The notes: generated by a model from the letters alone, not told the origin. 64,000 nt of DNA from Shinella fusca (GCF_014203155.1 NZ_JACHIK010000012.1:62001-126000); one strand, 5' to 3'; counted from the first letter of the stretch, positions 6,916 to 15,895 are shown. Numbers and translations: made by a program.

Positions 6916-8268
6916 TCATCTCCTTGAAGCGGAAAGAGGCAGGAACAGATGGGGCTGCACCATGCCGGCCGGCGCACGAAGCGCCGCCGGCACGACGGCG
7001 AGCCGGCGCGTGCGGATGAACTCCCGCGCCAGCGCCAGCGTCGCGAGGAGTTGCAGGGCCACCAGCCCCCGGAACATGCCGGGCGCGCCGGCAAGAAGGG
7101 CGAGTGCCGCCGCCGCGCATGCGGCGTAATAGACCCCGAACAGGATACGCGCATGGCGCTCCTCGACAAGGTCCTGCACGCGCGGCACCGGCATCCGGCC
7201 GAGAATGGGGCCATAGGCCTCCAGCCAGGTCAGGAAGGCGACGATCTTGAAGAGCTGGGCAAGCCCGAGCCCCGTCAGCCAGCCGAAGACGAAGAGATAG
7301 ACCGCTGCCGCAACGCCCTCGCCGCCTCTTACGGCCGGGATATTGAGGAGCACGAGGGAAAGGCCGAGCGCAGAAAAGGCGGGAAAGGTCGCGCGGATGT
7401 TCAGCTCCGCCTGCTTGCGCTTGCGCGAACGGTAGATGTGCCGCACGTCGCCGCCGTAGAGCGCGACGGCCGCGAGCGAGAGGACGAGCGCTGCGGTAAA
7501 CAGCACGTCCACGCCGGAAACGGCGAAAAGCACGAGGACCACGCACAAGGCGACCAGCCCCGCCGCCAGCACCATGGCCCACCAGGCGGCGCGGCTCGTC
7601 CGCCGGTCGGTCTCCGGTGCCAGCAGGAACATGGCGAGCAGCCGGTAGCTGACGCCGACCGCCGTGATGGAGAGCCAGCCGCCGAGCCCGAGCGCCGCGT
7701 GCAGCGGCACGCCGTCGGCCAGCAGCCGGGCAAGCGGCGCGCTTTCGTCGAGCCCCGAAAGGCCGGCGGTGAAGGCCGCGCCGACAAGAACGGCCGCAAG
7801 GAGACAGACGAGCCCCGCCGCCACGAAACGGGCAGGCAGCGGCAGCGGGCGCGCCGTACGAAGCGTCGCCGCGAGAACGCCCGCAAGGAGGCCGAAGCCG
7901 GCAAGGAGCATGCCGCCGCCGAGCGGCAGCAGGAAAAGCGGCAGGTCGAGACTGCCCGAGAGCGCCACGAAGCCGGCGACGAGCGCGGCAAGCCCGCCGG
8001 CAAGCAGCACGAGGGCGGGCGCCGCGAAACGCCCGCCGACGAGCGGACGGGCGACGAGCACCGGCACGAACTGCAGGAGGGCGCCCCCCATCAACAGGCT
8101 CAGCCAGCCGATCACCGTGACATGCACGACGACGAGCGTTTCCGGCGCGCCGATCGATGCCGCCGGATAGCCGTAGCCGGCGGCCATCAGGCCCTGTGCG
8201 GTGAGGAGCATCAGGCAGGCGATGGCGAAATAGGACATCGTCCAGCGGGAGAGCGTGGCGCCCGGCAT
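6916..8268 (-). CDS. Polytopic membrane protein related to heme-copper oxidase subunit I
   Basis: A 450-residue protein with about twelve hydrophobic helices and a basic loop (HIYRSRKRKQ) near the middle. Two helices begin with a histidine and share a GWLS core: HVTVIGWLSLLMGGALLQFVP and HAALGLGGWLSITAVGVSYR. This resembles the helix-II heme-ligand region of cbb3 and NO-reductase type subunits, but the HH and HxH copper/heme ligand sets of a full catalytic subunit are not evident. It may bind heme without being a complete oxidase. The start at 8268 (MPGATLSRW) is preferred over 8304. It belongs to the operon with DUF2249 and MIP18 genes, downstream of the small DUF2249 gene. The function is unknown. 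Confidence 0.6.
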   Translation of the reverse strand: MPGATLSRWTMSYFAIACLMLLTAQGLMAAGYGYPAASIGAPETLVVVHVTVIGWLSLLMGGALLQFVPVLVARPLVGGRFAAPALVLLAGGLAALVAGFVALSGSLDLPLFLLPLGGGMLLAGFGLLAGVLAATLRTARPLPLPARFVAAGLVCLLAAVLVGAAFTAGLSGLDESAPLARLLADGVPLHAALGLGGWLSITAVGVSYRLLAMFLLAPETDRRTSRAAWWAMVLAAGLVALCVVLVLFAVSGVDVLFTAALVLSLAAVALYGGDVRHIYRSRKRKQAELNIRATFPAFSALGLSLVLLNIPAVRGGEGVAAAVYLFVFGWLTGLGLAQLFKIVAFLTWLEAYGPILGRMPVPRVQDLVEERHARILFGVYYAACAAAALALLAGAPGMFRGLVALQLLATLALAREFIRTRRLAVVPAALRAPAGMVQPHLFLPLSASRR

Positions 8269-8355
8269 GTCGTTTCTCCTTCGCCGCGCCCTATACCCTG
8301 GCAATTCCGGCCGCCCTGCGCAGCGTCTGGCGTCCGGAATCGCATGCGAACGGAA

Positions 8356-8634
8356 CTAGTGGTCCGAGCCGCAGCAGCATTCACAGCCGCCCTCGTCCAT
8401 CCGGCCGATCTCGACGCGCCAGACGTCCGGCCCCTCTTCCAGGTAGTCCCAGCCGAACTGGCCGGGGAAATTGGTTTCGAGCTGGTAGTGCAGCGGGCGC
8501 GGATCGTGGTCGCTGGTGATCAGCATGGATGTGCCCGGAAGCAGCGAACCCAGCATGCCGAAGATGCGCGGATGGCGTTCGCGCGGCGGTATGGTGCGCA
8601 CGTCGATGGAGGGCTTTTCCTGATGGTCAGACAT
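8356..8634 (-). CDS. Small DUF2249 domain protein with cysteine-rich C-terminus
   Basis: A 92-residue protein with one DUF2249 domain (IDVRTIPPRERHPRIFGML...PRPLHYQLE...FGWDYLEEGPDVWRVEIGR). It ends with ECCCGSDH, preceded by GGC, a cluster that could bind metal. It is the first gene of the leftward operon reaching to 6079, and two TTG-N8-CAA boxes lie 100-160 bp upstream in the region shared with hemN. The start at 8634 gives the expected domain length; an in-frame start at 8796 would include the regulatory region. Confidence 0.8.
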   Translation of the reverse strand: MSDHQEKPSIDVRTIPPRERHPRIFGMLGSLLPGTSMLITSDHDPRPLHYQLETNFPGQFGWDYLEEGPDVWRVEIGRMDEGGCECCCGSDH

Positions 8635-8733
8635 GGTCGATATTTCCGTCCCGGCCGCTCCGATCCCGTTCCGGAGAGCACGGCCGACCCGACCGGAACC
8701 AGCCGAGGCTAGCCCCCGCTTCCGGCCTCCACT

Positions 8734-8747
8734 TTGACGATGCGCAA
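8734..8747. promoter_or_regulatory. FNR/NnrR-type box 1 upstream of hemN
   Basis: TTGACGATGCGCAA has the TTG-N8-CAA spacing of FNR/CRP-family sites; the right half CGCAA is the reverse complement of the NnrR half TTGCG. It lies between the divergent DUF2249 gene and hemN. Confidence 0.5.
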
Positions 8748-8782
8748 ACAATTCCTCAAATCCGGCCGCGATGGCGCCCTGC

Positions 8783-8796
8783 TTGGCTTTTCGCAA
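8783..8796. promoter_or_regulatory. FNR/NnrR-type box 2 upstream of hemN
   Basis: TTGGCTTTTCGCAA has the same TTG-N8-CAA architecture, 49 bp to the right of box 1 and 64 bp upstream of the hemN start. Two spaced sites are common at anaerobically induced promoters. Confidence 0.5.
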
Positions 8797-8859
8797 AGAA
8801 GGGCCCGCCCGCCCCTCCTAGGCTCCCCTCGACGGACCATCACGGACAGAGGAAGCGCC

Positions 8860-10212
8860 ATGCAACAGGCCCTGATCGAAAAATACGGCGAGGCGCGGCT
8901 GCCGCGCTATACGAGCTATCCGACCGCCCCCGGCTTTTCGCCGGCCGTCGGCGTCGGCACCTACGGAGACTGGCTTTCCGCCGTGAAGCCGGGCACGGAG
9001 GCTTCGCTCTATCTCCACATCCCCTTCTGCCGCTCCATGTGCTGGTATTGCGGCTGTCACACCACGATCACCCAGCGCGACGAGCCGATCCTCGACTACA
9101 TCGACATGCTGCGCAGGGAGATCGACCTCGTCTCGGAGAAGGTCGAGCGGCGGCTGAAGATTCGCCATGTGCATTTCGGCGGCGGCACGCCGACGATCAT
9201 GCAGCCGGAAGAGTTCTGCGACCTCATCGGCCTCCTACGCGCGCGCTTTGCCTTCATGGCCGGCATGGAGATCGCGGTCGAGATCGACCCGCGCACCCTC
9301 ACGCCCGAAATGGCAGACGCGCTGGGCGAAGCGGGCGTCACCCGCGCGAGCCTCGGCGTGCAGAGCTTCGACCCCGTCGTGCAGAAGGCGATCAACCGCA
9401 TCCAGACCGAGGCGCAGACGGCCGAGGCCGTGACCCGGCTGCGCAAGGCGGGCGTCGAGGGCATCAACTTCGACCTGATCTACGGCCTGCCGCACCAGAC
9501 GGTCGCCTCCTGCATCGAGACGGCGAAGGCCGCCGTCGCCATGCGGCCGGAGCGCTTCGCCGTCTTCGGCTATGCTCACATCCCCTCCTTCAAGAAGCAC
9601 CAGCGGTTGATCGACGAGCGCGCGCTGGCCGATGCCGCGGGACGCATGGCGCAGGCCGAGGCGATCGCCGAAACGCTCACCGCCGCCGGCTATGTCCGCA
9701 TCGGCCTCGACCACTATGCCCTGCCGGGCGACGGCCTTGCGCTTGCGGCCAGGCGCGGGCGGCTGCGGCGCAATTTCCAGGGCTATACGACGGACGCCTG
9801 CACGACGCTGATCGGCTTTGGCGCCTCCGCCATCGGCCGCACGCCGGAGGGCTACGTCCAGAACGAGGTGCCGCCGGGGCTCTACGCCCAGCGCATCGCC
9901 TCCGGCCGCCTCGCCACCGTCAAGGGCTACCGCCTGACCGCCGAGGACCGGCTGCGCGCCGAGATCATCGAGCGGCTGATGTGCGATTTCCGCGTGGACG
10001 TCGCCGCCATCGCCGCCCGCCACGGCCTCGACGCGGCGCCGCTGATCGAGGGCAATGCCCGTCTTGCGGCGCTCGCCGAGGACGGGGCGGTCGACGTGCG
10101 CGGCGGCACCGTCACCGTGCGGCAGGACCATCGCTTCATCATCCGCGCCGTCGCCGCCGCCTTCGACGCCTATATCGGCGAGACGGCCCGCACGCACAGC
10201 AAGGCCGCCTGA
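8860..10212 (+). CDS. hemN: Oxygen-independent coproporphyrinogen III oxidase
   Basis: A 450-residue radical SAM enzyme that decarboxylates coproporphyrinogen III to protoporphyrinogen IX without oxygen. The PRYTSYPTAPGF signature of true HemN is at residues 15-26, and the iron-sulfur motif is CRSMCWYCGC (C57, C61, C64, C66). GGGTPT and the HemN C-terminal domain follow. The length equals the family norm. The ATG at 8860 follows a GGAAG Shine-Dalgarno. Anaerobic heme supply fits the surrounding nor and nnr genes, and the paired TTG-N8-CAA boxes upstream agree with anaerobic induction. A strong terminator follows at 10221-10250. Confidence 0.95.
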   Translation: MQQALIEKYGEARLPRYTSYPTAPGFSPAVGVGTYGDWLSAVKPGTEASLYLHIPFCRSMCWYCGCHTTITQRDEPILDYIDMLRREIDLVSEKVERRLKIRHVHFGGGTPTIMQPEEFCDLIGLLRARFAFMAGMEIAVEIDPRTLTPEMADALGEAGVTRASLGVQSFDPVVQKAINRIQTEAQTAEAVTRLRKAGVEGINFDLIYGLPHQTVASCIETAKAAVAMRPERFAVFGYAHIPSFKKHQRLIDERALADAAGRMAQAEAIAETLTAAGYVRIGLDHYALPGDGLALAARRGRLRRNFQGYTTDACTTLIGFGASAIGRTPEGYVQNEVPPGLYAQRIASGRLATVKGYRLTAEDRLRAEIIERLMCDFRVDVAAIAARHGLDAAPLIEGNARLAALAEDGAVDVRGGTVTVRQDHRFIIRAVAAAFDAYIGETARTHSKAA

Positions 10213-10220
10213 AACGAAAA

Positions 10221-10250
10221 GGGCCCGGCATGGTGCGGCATGCCGGGCCC
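10221..10250. terminator. Bidirectional hairpin terminator between hemN and norD
   Basis: A perfect 12-bp stem (GGGCCCGGCATG / CATGCCGGGCCC) with a GTGCGG loop, preceded by AAAA and followed by TTCCTC, sits between two convergent genes and can serve both. Confidence 0.8.
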
Positions 10251-10270
10251 TTCCTCGCGGTCTCCAGCCT

Positions 10271-12169
10271 CTATCCCACGAGACCGCGATAAATTGCCGG
10301 CAGCGCAGCCGGCAGCCGGGCGATGTTGCCGACGATGGCATAGCCGTTACGGCCGAAGAGGGCCGGCACATAGGCCTGCGCCTCCCGGTCCACCGTCACC
10401 CCGAACACGCTGACGCCGGTGCGGCGCGCCTCCATGACGGCGCGGCGGCTGTCCTCCAGCGCAAAGCGCCCCTCGTAATGGTCGACGTCGTTCGGCTTGC
10501 CGTCGGTGAGGAGGAGCAGGAGCTTGCGGCGGTTCGGCTGTTCCCGCAGCTTCGCCGCCGCATGGCGGATCGCCGGCCCGATGCGGGTATAGAAGCCCGG
10601 CTTCAGCGCGGTGATGCGCGCCTCCACGCCACGGCCCATCGGCTCGCCGAAATCCTTGACCGTCTCGACCCGCACCCAGGAGCGCCGGCGTGAGGTGAAG
10701 GTGAGGATCGAGTGGCTGTCGCCGCAGGCGGCAAGCCCGTGGGCGAGCACCGTCAGCGCCTCCTTCTCCACGTCGAGCACCCGGCGGTTGTCGAACCAGG
10801 CGTCGGTCGACAGCGACACGTCGACGAGGATGGTGACGGCAAGGTCGTGCGCCTGCGGCCGGCTCATCAGGTGGATGCGGTCGCTGCCCTGTCCGCCGGC
10901 GGCAAGGTCGCTGCGCGCGCGCACCACGGCATCGAGGTCGAGTTCCGACCCGTCGAGCTGGGCACGCAGCATCTCGTGGCGCGGCCTCAGCACCTCGAAC
11001 TGCCGGCGCACGCGGCGGATGAGGCTCTTCGTATCGGCATCGGCCTCCGGCATCGCCGCCGTGTCCGGGGCGGGCGAAGCGAGCACATGGCAATGGTCCG
11101 GCAGATAGGTGCCGGTGCGGTAGTCCCATTCGGGATAGGTGTATTCGCCCGTCAGCCGCGTGCGGTCGAGCGCTTCGGGCGGCAGGTCGAGATCGAAGCG
11201 GAAGCGGGCGGCGGGCCGCCCCTTGCGCTCGCCGAGCGTCATGTCGTCGAGCTCGTCGGCGGCGCTGGAATCGTGGTCGTCGCTGTCGTCGCCGGGGCGG
11301 TCGACATTGACCATCTCGGCCATCGCCAGGATCTTCTCGAAGCGGTTGAGGATGAAGGGACTGCGCTCGCCCTTGCGCTTCTCCGCCGCCTCGCGCTGCG
11401 CAATATGGCGGCCGGTCTCAGGCGCAAGCGGCGTGCCGCCCGCCGCCGGCTGGTCGTCCTCACCGCGCCCCTCGCCCTCGGCGCGCAGCAGCGCATCGGG
11501 CCAGAGCGGCACCGGCAGCATGGGAAGGTAGCGCGGCGGCGCGCGGTGCGGGAAGATGACGGGCATCGTCTCGTCGGCAAATCCCGCGCCTTTCCTGAGA
11601 AGGCCGAGGATGCGGTTCTCGACATGGCGCTCGATGGAGGGCAACGGCCGGGCAAGGCGCGCCTCCAGCGTCGCGGCGCAAAGCCGGCGATAGCGCCGTG
11701 TGAGGCCCGGAAAGGCGGCGAGCACGGCCTTCGCCGTCGCCTCGGCGCGCCGGAGCGCGGCAAGGTCGCGTTGCAGCGGATCGTTCTCGGTGATCGGTTC
11801 GAGCGGCATCACCGCCATGGCGGCGGCGAGCCAGATGTAGAGGTCCCGGTTGAGGCCGCGGTCGGCGAAGAGGTCGATTTCGCCGGGCAGCATCAGCGTG
11901 GCGTGATCGCGACCGGGCTGGACAAGCTTCTCCTCGCCGAGCCCCATGCGCTCGCGCAGCCTGAGGCGATGCGTCGACGTGCGCCCGCGGGCCGGCGCGA
12001 TCTGCACCGCACCCTCTCCGCCGAAGCCGCGGAAGCAGACGGCGAGCACCGGCCGCACGTCCTCCAGCCGCACGGCGTGGTCGGGATGGCGCGGCCAGCT
12101 GCCGGCCTTGCCCACCAGCCGGTGCCAGGCGCGGCCGACGGTTTCCTCGAGCTCCAGGAAATCCAGCAT
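10271..12169 (-). CDS. norD: Nitric oxide reductase activation protein NorD
   Basis: A 632-residue protein of the NorD type: a long helical N-terminal region, an acidic linker (DDSDDHDSSAADELDD) and a C-terminal von Willebrand factor A domain with an intact MIDAS motif (ILVDVSLSTDAW, DxSxS). NorD works with the AAA+ ATPase NorQ to insert the non-heme iron of NorB. It is the last gene of the norCBQD operon, 8 bp after norQ. The start at 12169 (MLDFLELEETVG) has the family N-terminus; the upstream in-frame extension overlaps norQ and was rejected. Confidence 0.93.
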   Translation of the reverse strand: MLDFLELEETVGRAWHRLVGKAGSWPRHPDHAVRLEDVRPVLAVCFRGFGGEGAVQIAPARGRTSTHRLRLRERMGLGEEKLVQPGRDHATLMLPGEIDLFADRGLNRDLYIWLAAAMAVMPLEPITENDPLQRDLAALRRAEATAKAVLAAFPGLTRRYRRLCAATLEARLARPLPSIERHVENRILGLLRKGAGFADETMPVIFPHRAPPRYLPMLPVPLWPDALLRAEGEGRGEDDQPAAGGTPLAPETGRHIAQREAAEKRKGERSPFILNRFEKILAMAEMVNVDRPGDDSDDHDSSAADELDDMTLGERKGRPAARFRFDLDLPPEALDRTRLTGEYTYPEWDYRTGTYLPDHCHVLASPAPDTAAMPEADADTKSLIRRVRRQFEVLRPRHEMLRAQLDGSELDLDAVVRARSDLAAGGQGSDRIHLMSRPQAHDLAVTILVDVSLSTDAWFDNRRVLDVEKEALTVLAHGLAACGDSHSILTFTSRRRSWVRVETVKDFGEPMGRGVEARITALKPGFYTRIGPAIRHAAAKLREQPNRRKLLLLLTDGKPNDVDHYEGRFALEDSRRAVMEARRTGVSVFGVTVDREAQAYVPALFGRNGYAIVGNIARLPAALPAIYRGLVG

Positions 12170-12177
12170 GGCGGACC

Positions 12178-12981
12178 TCAGCGGATCATCGCGTCGGCGA
12201 CTTCGAGGAGGGCGGCGCGCACGTCCGGCTCGTCCGTCAGCGGCTCGATCATCGCCGCGCGAACGGCCTCGCGCACGTCCATGCCGCTGTCGATGAGGCA
12301 GGCGCAATAGACGAGGAGGCGCGTGGAGACGCCCTCTTCGAGGTCGTGGCCCTTGAGCGCCCTGAGGCGATGGGCAAGCTCGACCAGCGGCGCGATGCGC
12401 GCCTCGTCCAGCCCGCTCTCGGCGGCGACGACCAGGATTTCCGCGGCCTTCGGCAGGAAGTCGAACTCGATGGCGACGAAGCGCTGGCGGGTGGAGGGCT
12501 TCAGCGCCTTGAGAAGGTTCTGGTAGCCGGGATTGTAGGAGACGACGAGCATGAAGCCGGCCGGCGCCTCCAGCACCTCGCCGGTGCGCTCCAGCGGCAA
12601 GATGCGCCGGTCGTCGGTGAGCGGATGGAGGACGACAGCGACGTCCTTGCGGGCTTCGACGATCTCGTCGAGGTAGCAGACACCTCCGTCACGCACCGCG
12701 CGCGTCAGCGGCCCATCGACCCAGACCGTGTCGCCGCCCTTGAGGAGATAGCGCCCGGTGAGGTCGGCGGCCGAAAGGTCGTCATGGCAGGAGACCGTCG
12801 AGAGCGGCAGGCCGAGCTTTGCGGCCATGTGGCTGACGAAGCGCGTCTTGCCGCAGCCGGTCGGCCCCTTCAGGAGGAGCGGTAGCTGGCGGACCCAGGC
12901 TTTCTCGAAGAGGGCGCATTCATTGCCCGAGGGGCTGTAGGCGGGAATGTCGGCGCGCGCGGCCTTGAGCATGACGTTCAT
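12178..12981 (-). CDS. norQ: MoxR-type AAA+ ATPase NorQ
   Basis: A 267-residue ATPase with Walker A GPTGCGKT (residues 39-46) and Walker B VCYLDE (D105, E106). It belongs to the NorQ/CbbQ group and acts with NorD in assembling active nitric oxide reductase. The ATG at 12981 has a GGAG six bases upstream; a TTG at 12993 is possible but less likely. It lies between norB and norD on the same strand. Confidence 0.93.
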   Translation of the reverse strand: MNVMLKAARADIPAYSPSGNECALFEKAWVRQLPLLLKGPTGCGKTRFVSHMAAKLGLPLSTVSCHDDLSAADLTGRYLLKGGDTVWVDGPLTRAVRDGGVCYLDEIVEARKDVAVVLHPLTDDRRILPLERTGEVLEAPAGFMLVVSYNPGYQNLLKALKPSTRQRFVAIEFDFLPKAAEILVVAAESGLDEARIAPLVELAHRLRALKGHDLEEGVSTRLLVYCACLIDSGMDVREAVRAAMIEPLTDEPDVRAALLEVADAMIR

Positions 12982-13044
12982 TTCGATCTCCAAAACTTCA
13001 GGAAAGAGGTGCCGGCCCCGTGGGATGACGGGGCCGGCCAGCGC

Positions 13045-14391
13045 TCACTCGGCCGGCTGGACCAGACGGGTGAGGCTGTCGGCACGCTCGCGGCCGGGCA
13101 CGAGCACGGCCCAGATGAACATCAGCGCCGAGACGAGGACGACGGCGCCCGAGCCGAGGCGGACCCAGTAGAACAGCGAAAGCTGGTCCTGCACGTCCAT
13201 GTAGCTTTCCCCGAGCACGCGCTGGAGATGGACCTGCACGACGCCCGCGAAGGTGAGCGCGAAGGTCATCACCGACATGGCCGTGCACATGATCCAGAAG
13301 CTGGCGATCGAGAGCCACTGGTTGTAGGGCTGGCGGCCGCGGATTTCCGGGATCGCATAGGCCATCATGGCAAGGTTCAGCATCACATAGGCGCCGAAGA
13401 AGGCGAGGTGCCCGTGCGCGGCGGTGACCTGCGTGCCGTGGGTGTAGTAGTTCACCGACGACAGCGTGTGCAGGAAGCCCCAGACGCCCGCGCCGAAGAA
13501 GGCCATGACCGAGCAGCCGATCGACCAGAGCAGCGCGGCCTTGTTCGGATGGTTGCGGCCGGCCTTCCAGGTCATCACGAAGGTGAAGATGACCATGGTG
13601 AAGAAGGGCGCCACTTCCAGCGTCGAGAAGAGCGAGCCGATCCACTGCCAGTAGCCCGGCGCGCCGATCCAGTAGTAGTGGTGGCCCGTGCCGAGGATGC
13701 CCGAGAAGAGCGCGAGGCCGACGATGACGTAGAGCCACTTTTCCACGACCTCGCGGTCGATGCCGTTGAGCTTGATCATCAGGAAGGCGAGCACGGAGGC
13801 CATGATCAGCTCCCATACGCCCTCGACCCACAGGTGGATGACGTACCACCAGTACATCTTGTCGAGCGCCAGGTTCGCCGGGTTGTAGAAAGCGAAGAGG
13901 AAGAAGAGCGCAAGGCCCCACAGGCCGAAGAGCAGTATGTTGATGACCGTGGTCTTGCGGCCCTTCAGCGCCGTCATGGTGATGTTGAAGAGGAACATCA
14001 GCGCGACGACGACGATGCCGATCTTGGCCGGGAACGTCTGCTCGAGGAATTCGCGGCCCTCATGGATGCGGAAGAGGTAGCCGACCACCGTGAGCCCGGC
14101 GGCGGCGAAGAACAGCCAGAACTGGACGATGGCGAGCTTGGGGCTGTAAAGCTCCGTCTCGGTCTCTTCCGGGATCATATAGTAGGTCGCGCCCATGAAG
14201 CCCATGAGCAGCCAGACGACGAGCGCATTGGTGTGGATCATGCGCACGATGTTGAAGGGCAGCAGCTCGGAAAGCGTGTTCGGCAGCACGTAGATCGTGC
14301 CGGCGAGGACCCCGAAGGCCAGCTGGGCGAGGAAGAGGCCGAGCGCGCCGTAGAAGTACAGCATCGCGACCTTTTGCGTTTGATATTTCAT
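13045..14391 (-). CDS. norB: Nitric oxide reductase large subunit NorB
   Basis: A 448-residue, twelve-helix membrane protein that reduces NO to N2O. The ligand set for the two b hemes and the non-heme iron is visible: a helix-II His (MIHTNALVVWLLMGF), HLWVEGVWE with the metal-binding His and the characteristic glutamates, GTGHHYYW, and AAHGHLAFF (HxH). It is the cNOR type, since norC lies directly upstream and there is no fused quinol-oxidase extension. An AGGAGACAAGAC leader gives a good ribosome binding site. Confidence 0.97.
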   Translation of the reverse strand: MKYQTQKVAMLYFYGALGLFLAQLAFGVLAGTIYVLPNTLSELLPFNIVRMIHTNALVVWLLMGFMGATYYMIPEETETELYSPKLAIVQFWLFFAAAGLTVVGYLFRIHEGREFLEQTFPAKIGIVVVALMFLFNITMTALKGRKTTVINILLFGLWGLALFFLFAFYNPANLALDKMYWWYVIHLWVEGVWELIMASVLAFLMIKLNGIDREVVEKWLYVIVGLALFSGILGTGHHYYWIGAPGYWQWIGSLFSTLEVAPFFTMVIFTFVMTWKAGRNHPNKAALLWSIGCSVMAFFGAGVWGFLHTLSSVNYYTHGTQVTAAHGHLAFFGAYVMLNLAMMAYAIPEIRGRQPYNQWLSIASFWIMCTAMSVMTFALTFAGVVQVHLQRVLGESYMDVQDQLSLFYWVRLGSGAVVLVSALMFIWAVLVPGRERADSLTRLVQPAE

Positions 14392-14415
14392 GTCTTGTCT
14401 CCTGAGCGCAATCGG

Positions 14416-14868
14416 TCAACCGGCGTCGTTCGGCGGCCAGTCCTGGGTTTTGATCTTGCTCGTCCATTCGAGGAAGTCGGCGAGATCGTTGACCTCCTGT
14501 TCGGTGAGGTTGAATTGCGGCATCTGCCGCCGGCCCTCCGCCCCGCTCGGCTGCGCGGCCATCCAAGCCTTCAGCGCCTCGCGCGCGCCTTCCGGATCCT
14601 CGACGCCGCCGTAGCGCTTCCACACATTGCCGAGCTCGGGCGCGAAATAGGCTCCCTCGCCCAAGAGCGTGTGGCAGTTGATACAGGCGTTCTTTTCCCA
14701 GACGTGCTTGCCGCGCACGACGCTGTCGGTCAGCGTCGACTCGTCGGTGGAGGTCGTGCGCATGTAATAGTGGGAGTGGGCCGTCAGCCCGACGAAGATC
14801 GTGAAGAAGAAGATGGACCCGCCATAGAAGACGTTGCGGGCCCCGGTCTTGGTTAGGCGCTCTGCCAT
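14416..14868 (-). CDS. norC: Nitric oxide reductase cytochrome c subunit NorC
   Basis: A 150-residue membrane-anchored c-type cytochrome: one N-terminal membrane helix (about residues 13-32) and a single heme motif CINCH (C62, C65, H66), with the probable methionine ligand in RRQMPQF. It passes electrons to NorB. The start at 14868 (MAERLTKTGARN) gives the usual length; the upstream frame to 14961 covers leader sequence. It is the first gene of norCBQD, with its own NnrR-type box at 14994-15007. Confidence 0.95.
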   Translation of the reverse strand: MAERLTKTGARNVFYGGSIFFFTIFVGLTAHSHYYMRTTSTDESTLTDSVVRGKHVWEKNACINCHTLLGEGAYFAPELGNVWKRYGGVEDPEGAREALKAWMAAQPSGAEGRRQMPQFNLTEQEVNDLADFLEWTSKIKTQDWPPNDAG

Positions 14869-14993
14869 CCCCTGGTCCTTTCCCTTGCCGAACCTCAAGG
14901 GGCCCGGCGACAAAACCCCGCGGTGGTTCGCCGGCGATCCCCTCGCCGGCATGCGGGACACCCGAGGTTCTAGCCACGGGGGCGACGCGGTCT

Positions 14994-15007
14994 TTGCGCA
15001 TTGGCAA
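14994..15007. promoter_or_regulatory. NnrR-type box upstream of norC
   Basis: TTGCGCATTGGCAA has the TTGCG left half and the TTG-N8-CAA spacing, with one change from the consensus right half (GGCAA for CACAA). It lies 125 bp upstream of the norC start, in the gap after norF, suggesting norCBQD has its own promoter. Confidence 0.65.
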
Positions 15008-15023
15008 AGACCGGGGCGGTTCG

Positions 15024-15299
15024 TCAGCCGATGAACGTGACGGCGAGCGCGCGGACGAGCGCGAGCGACAGGAGCGCCGCCGGCCAGGCGAGCAGCGCGG
15101 AGCGCAGGATGCCGCGGCTGGTGCGCAGCTCCATGAAATCGAGGATGACGAGGCGGCCCTTGGCGAAGGCCATGACCAGCACGGCGGCGACCGGCACGAG
15201 GAGCCCGCCGCTGAGGCCGCCGACGAGCGCGCCGCCGGCGGCGAGCGTCAACAGCATGGCGAGGGTGGCGATGAATTGTTCGCGGGCCTGTCGGGTCAT
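15024..15299 (-). CDS. norF: NorF-like small membrane protein (cytochrome oxidase subunit IV-like)
   Basis: A 91-residue protein with three hydrophobic helices and the FAKGRLVILDFMELR loop typical of the NorF/COX4-like family. NorF accompanies NorE and improves NO reductase function in alphaproteobacteria. The start at 15299 has a GAGG Shine-Dalgarno and lies 7 bp after norE. Confidence 0.8.
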   Translation of the reverse strand: MTRQAREQFIATLAMLLTLAAGGALVGGLSGGLLVPVAAVLVMAFAKGRLVILDFMELRTSRGILRSALLAWPAALLSLALVRALAVTFIG

Positions 15300-15306
15300 G
15301 GGTGCC

Positions 15307-15861
15307 TCAGGTGAGATAGACGATGGGGAACATCACGAGCCAGACGAGGTCGATCGCGTGCCAGAGCGTGGCGATCATCACCACGTTCGCCCGCGAAGGC
15401 CGCCAGGCGACGAGAAGGAGAACGCCCGCCCCGAAGACGACGTGCAGCAGGTGGAAGCCGGTGATGAGGAAATAGAGCTCCGAAAGCCCGCCGGCGGCGG
15501 CGATGCCCGAGCGGATCTCGACGCCGTATTCGACGAGCTTGACCGTGGCGAAGAGAAGGCCGAACAGCGCGGCGAGCAGCAGCGGTCCACGGACCGCGCC
15601 ATCGCCACGGCGCACGGCCAGCGCCGCCTGCCAGCCGCTCATGACGAGAAGCACCGTGTTGAGCGCCGCAAGCCCCGGATGGAGATGCGAGCGCAGCAGC
15701 GCCGCTCTTTCGATATCCACCACCGTCATCACCATGAAGGCGATGAGCAACGCGCCGAAGGCGGCAAGTTCGCTCCATACGAGGATCCAGAGCAGGAGCG
15801 AGTCGGCTTCGCCGCTCTCCGCGCTGCCCGCCGCAATGTCCATGTCATCTATCGTCGCCAT
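15307..15861 (-). CDS. norE: NorE-like cytochrome c oxidase subunit III family protein
   Basis: A 184-residue, five-helix protein of the COX3 superfamily, recognisable from ELYFLITGFHLLHVVFGAGVL and the C-terminal ATLWHAIDLVWLVMFPIVY. This is the short NorE form found in nor gene clusters. It heads the norEF unit; the exact NnrR-type box at 15896-15909 lies 35 bp upstream of its start. Confidence 0.88.
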   Translation of the reverse strand: MATIDDMDIAAGSAESGEADSLLLWILVWSELAAFGALLIAFMVMTVVDIERAALLRSHLHPGLAALNTVLLVMSGWQAALAVRRGDGAVRGPLLLAALFGLLFATVKLVEYGVEIRSGIAAAGGLSELYFLITGFHLLHVVFGAGVLLLVAWRPSRANVVMIATLWHAIDLVWLVMFPIVYLT

Positions 15862-15895
15862 GGGGCTTCCCTAGCGTGGCGAGCCGGGGCCTTCT

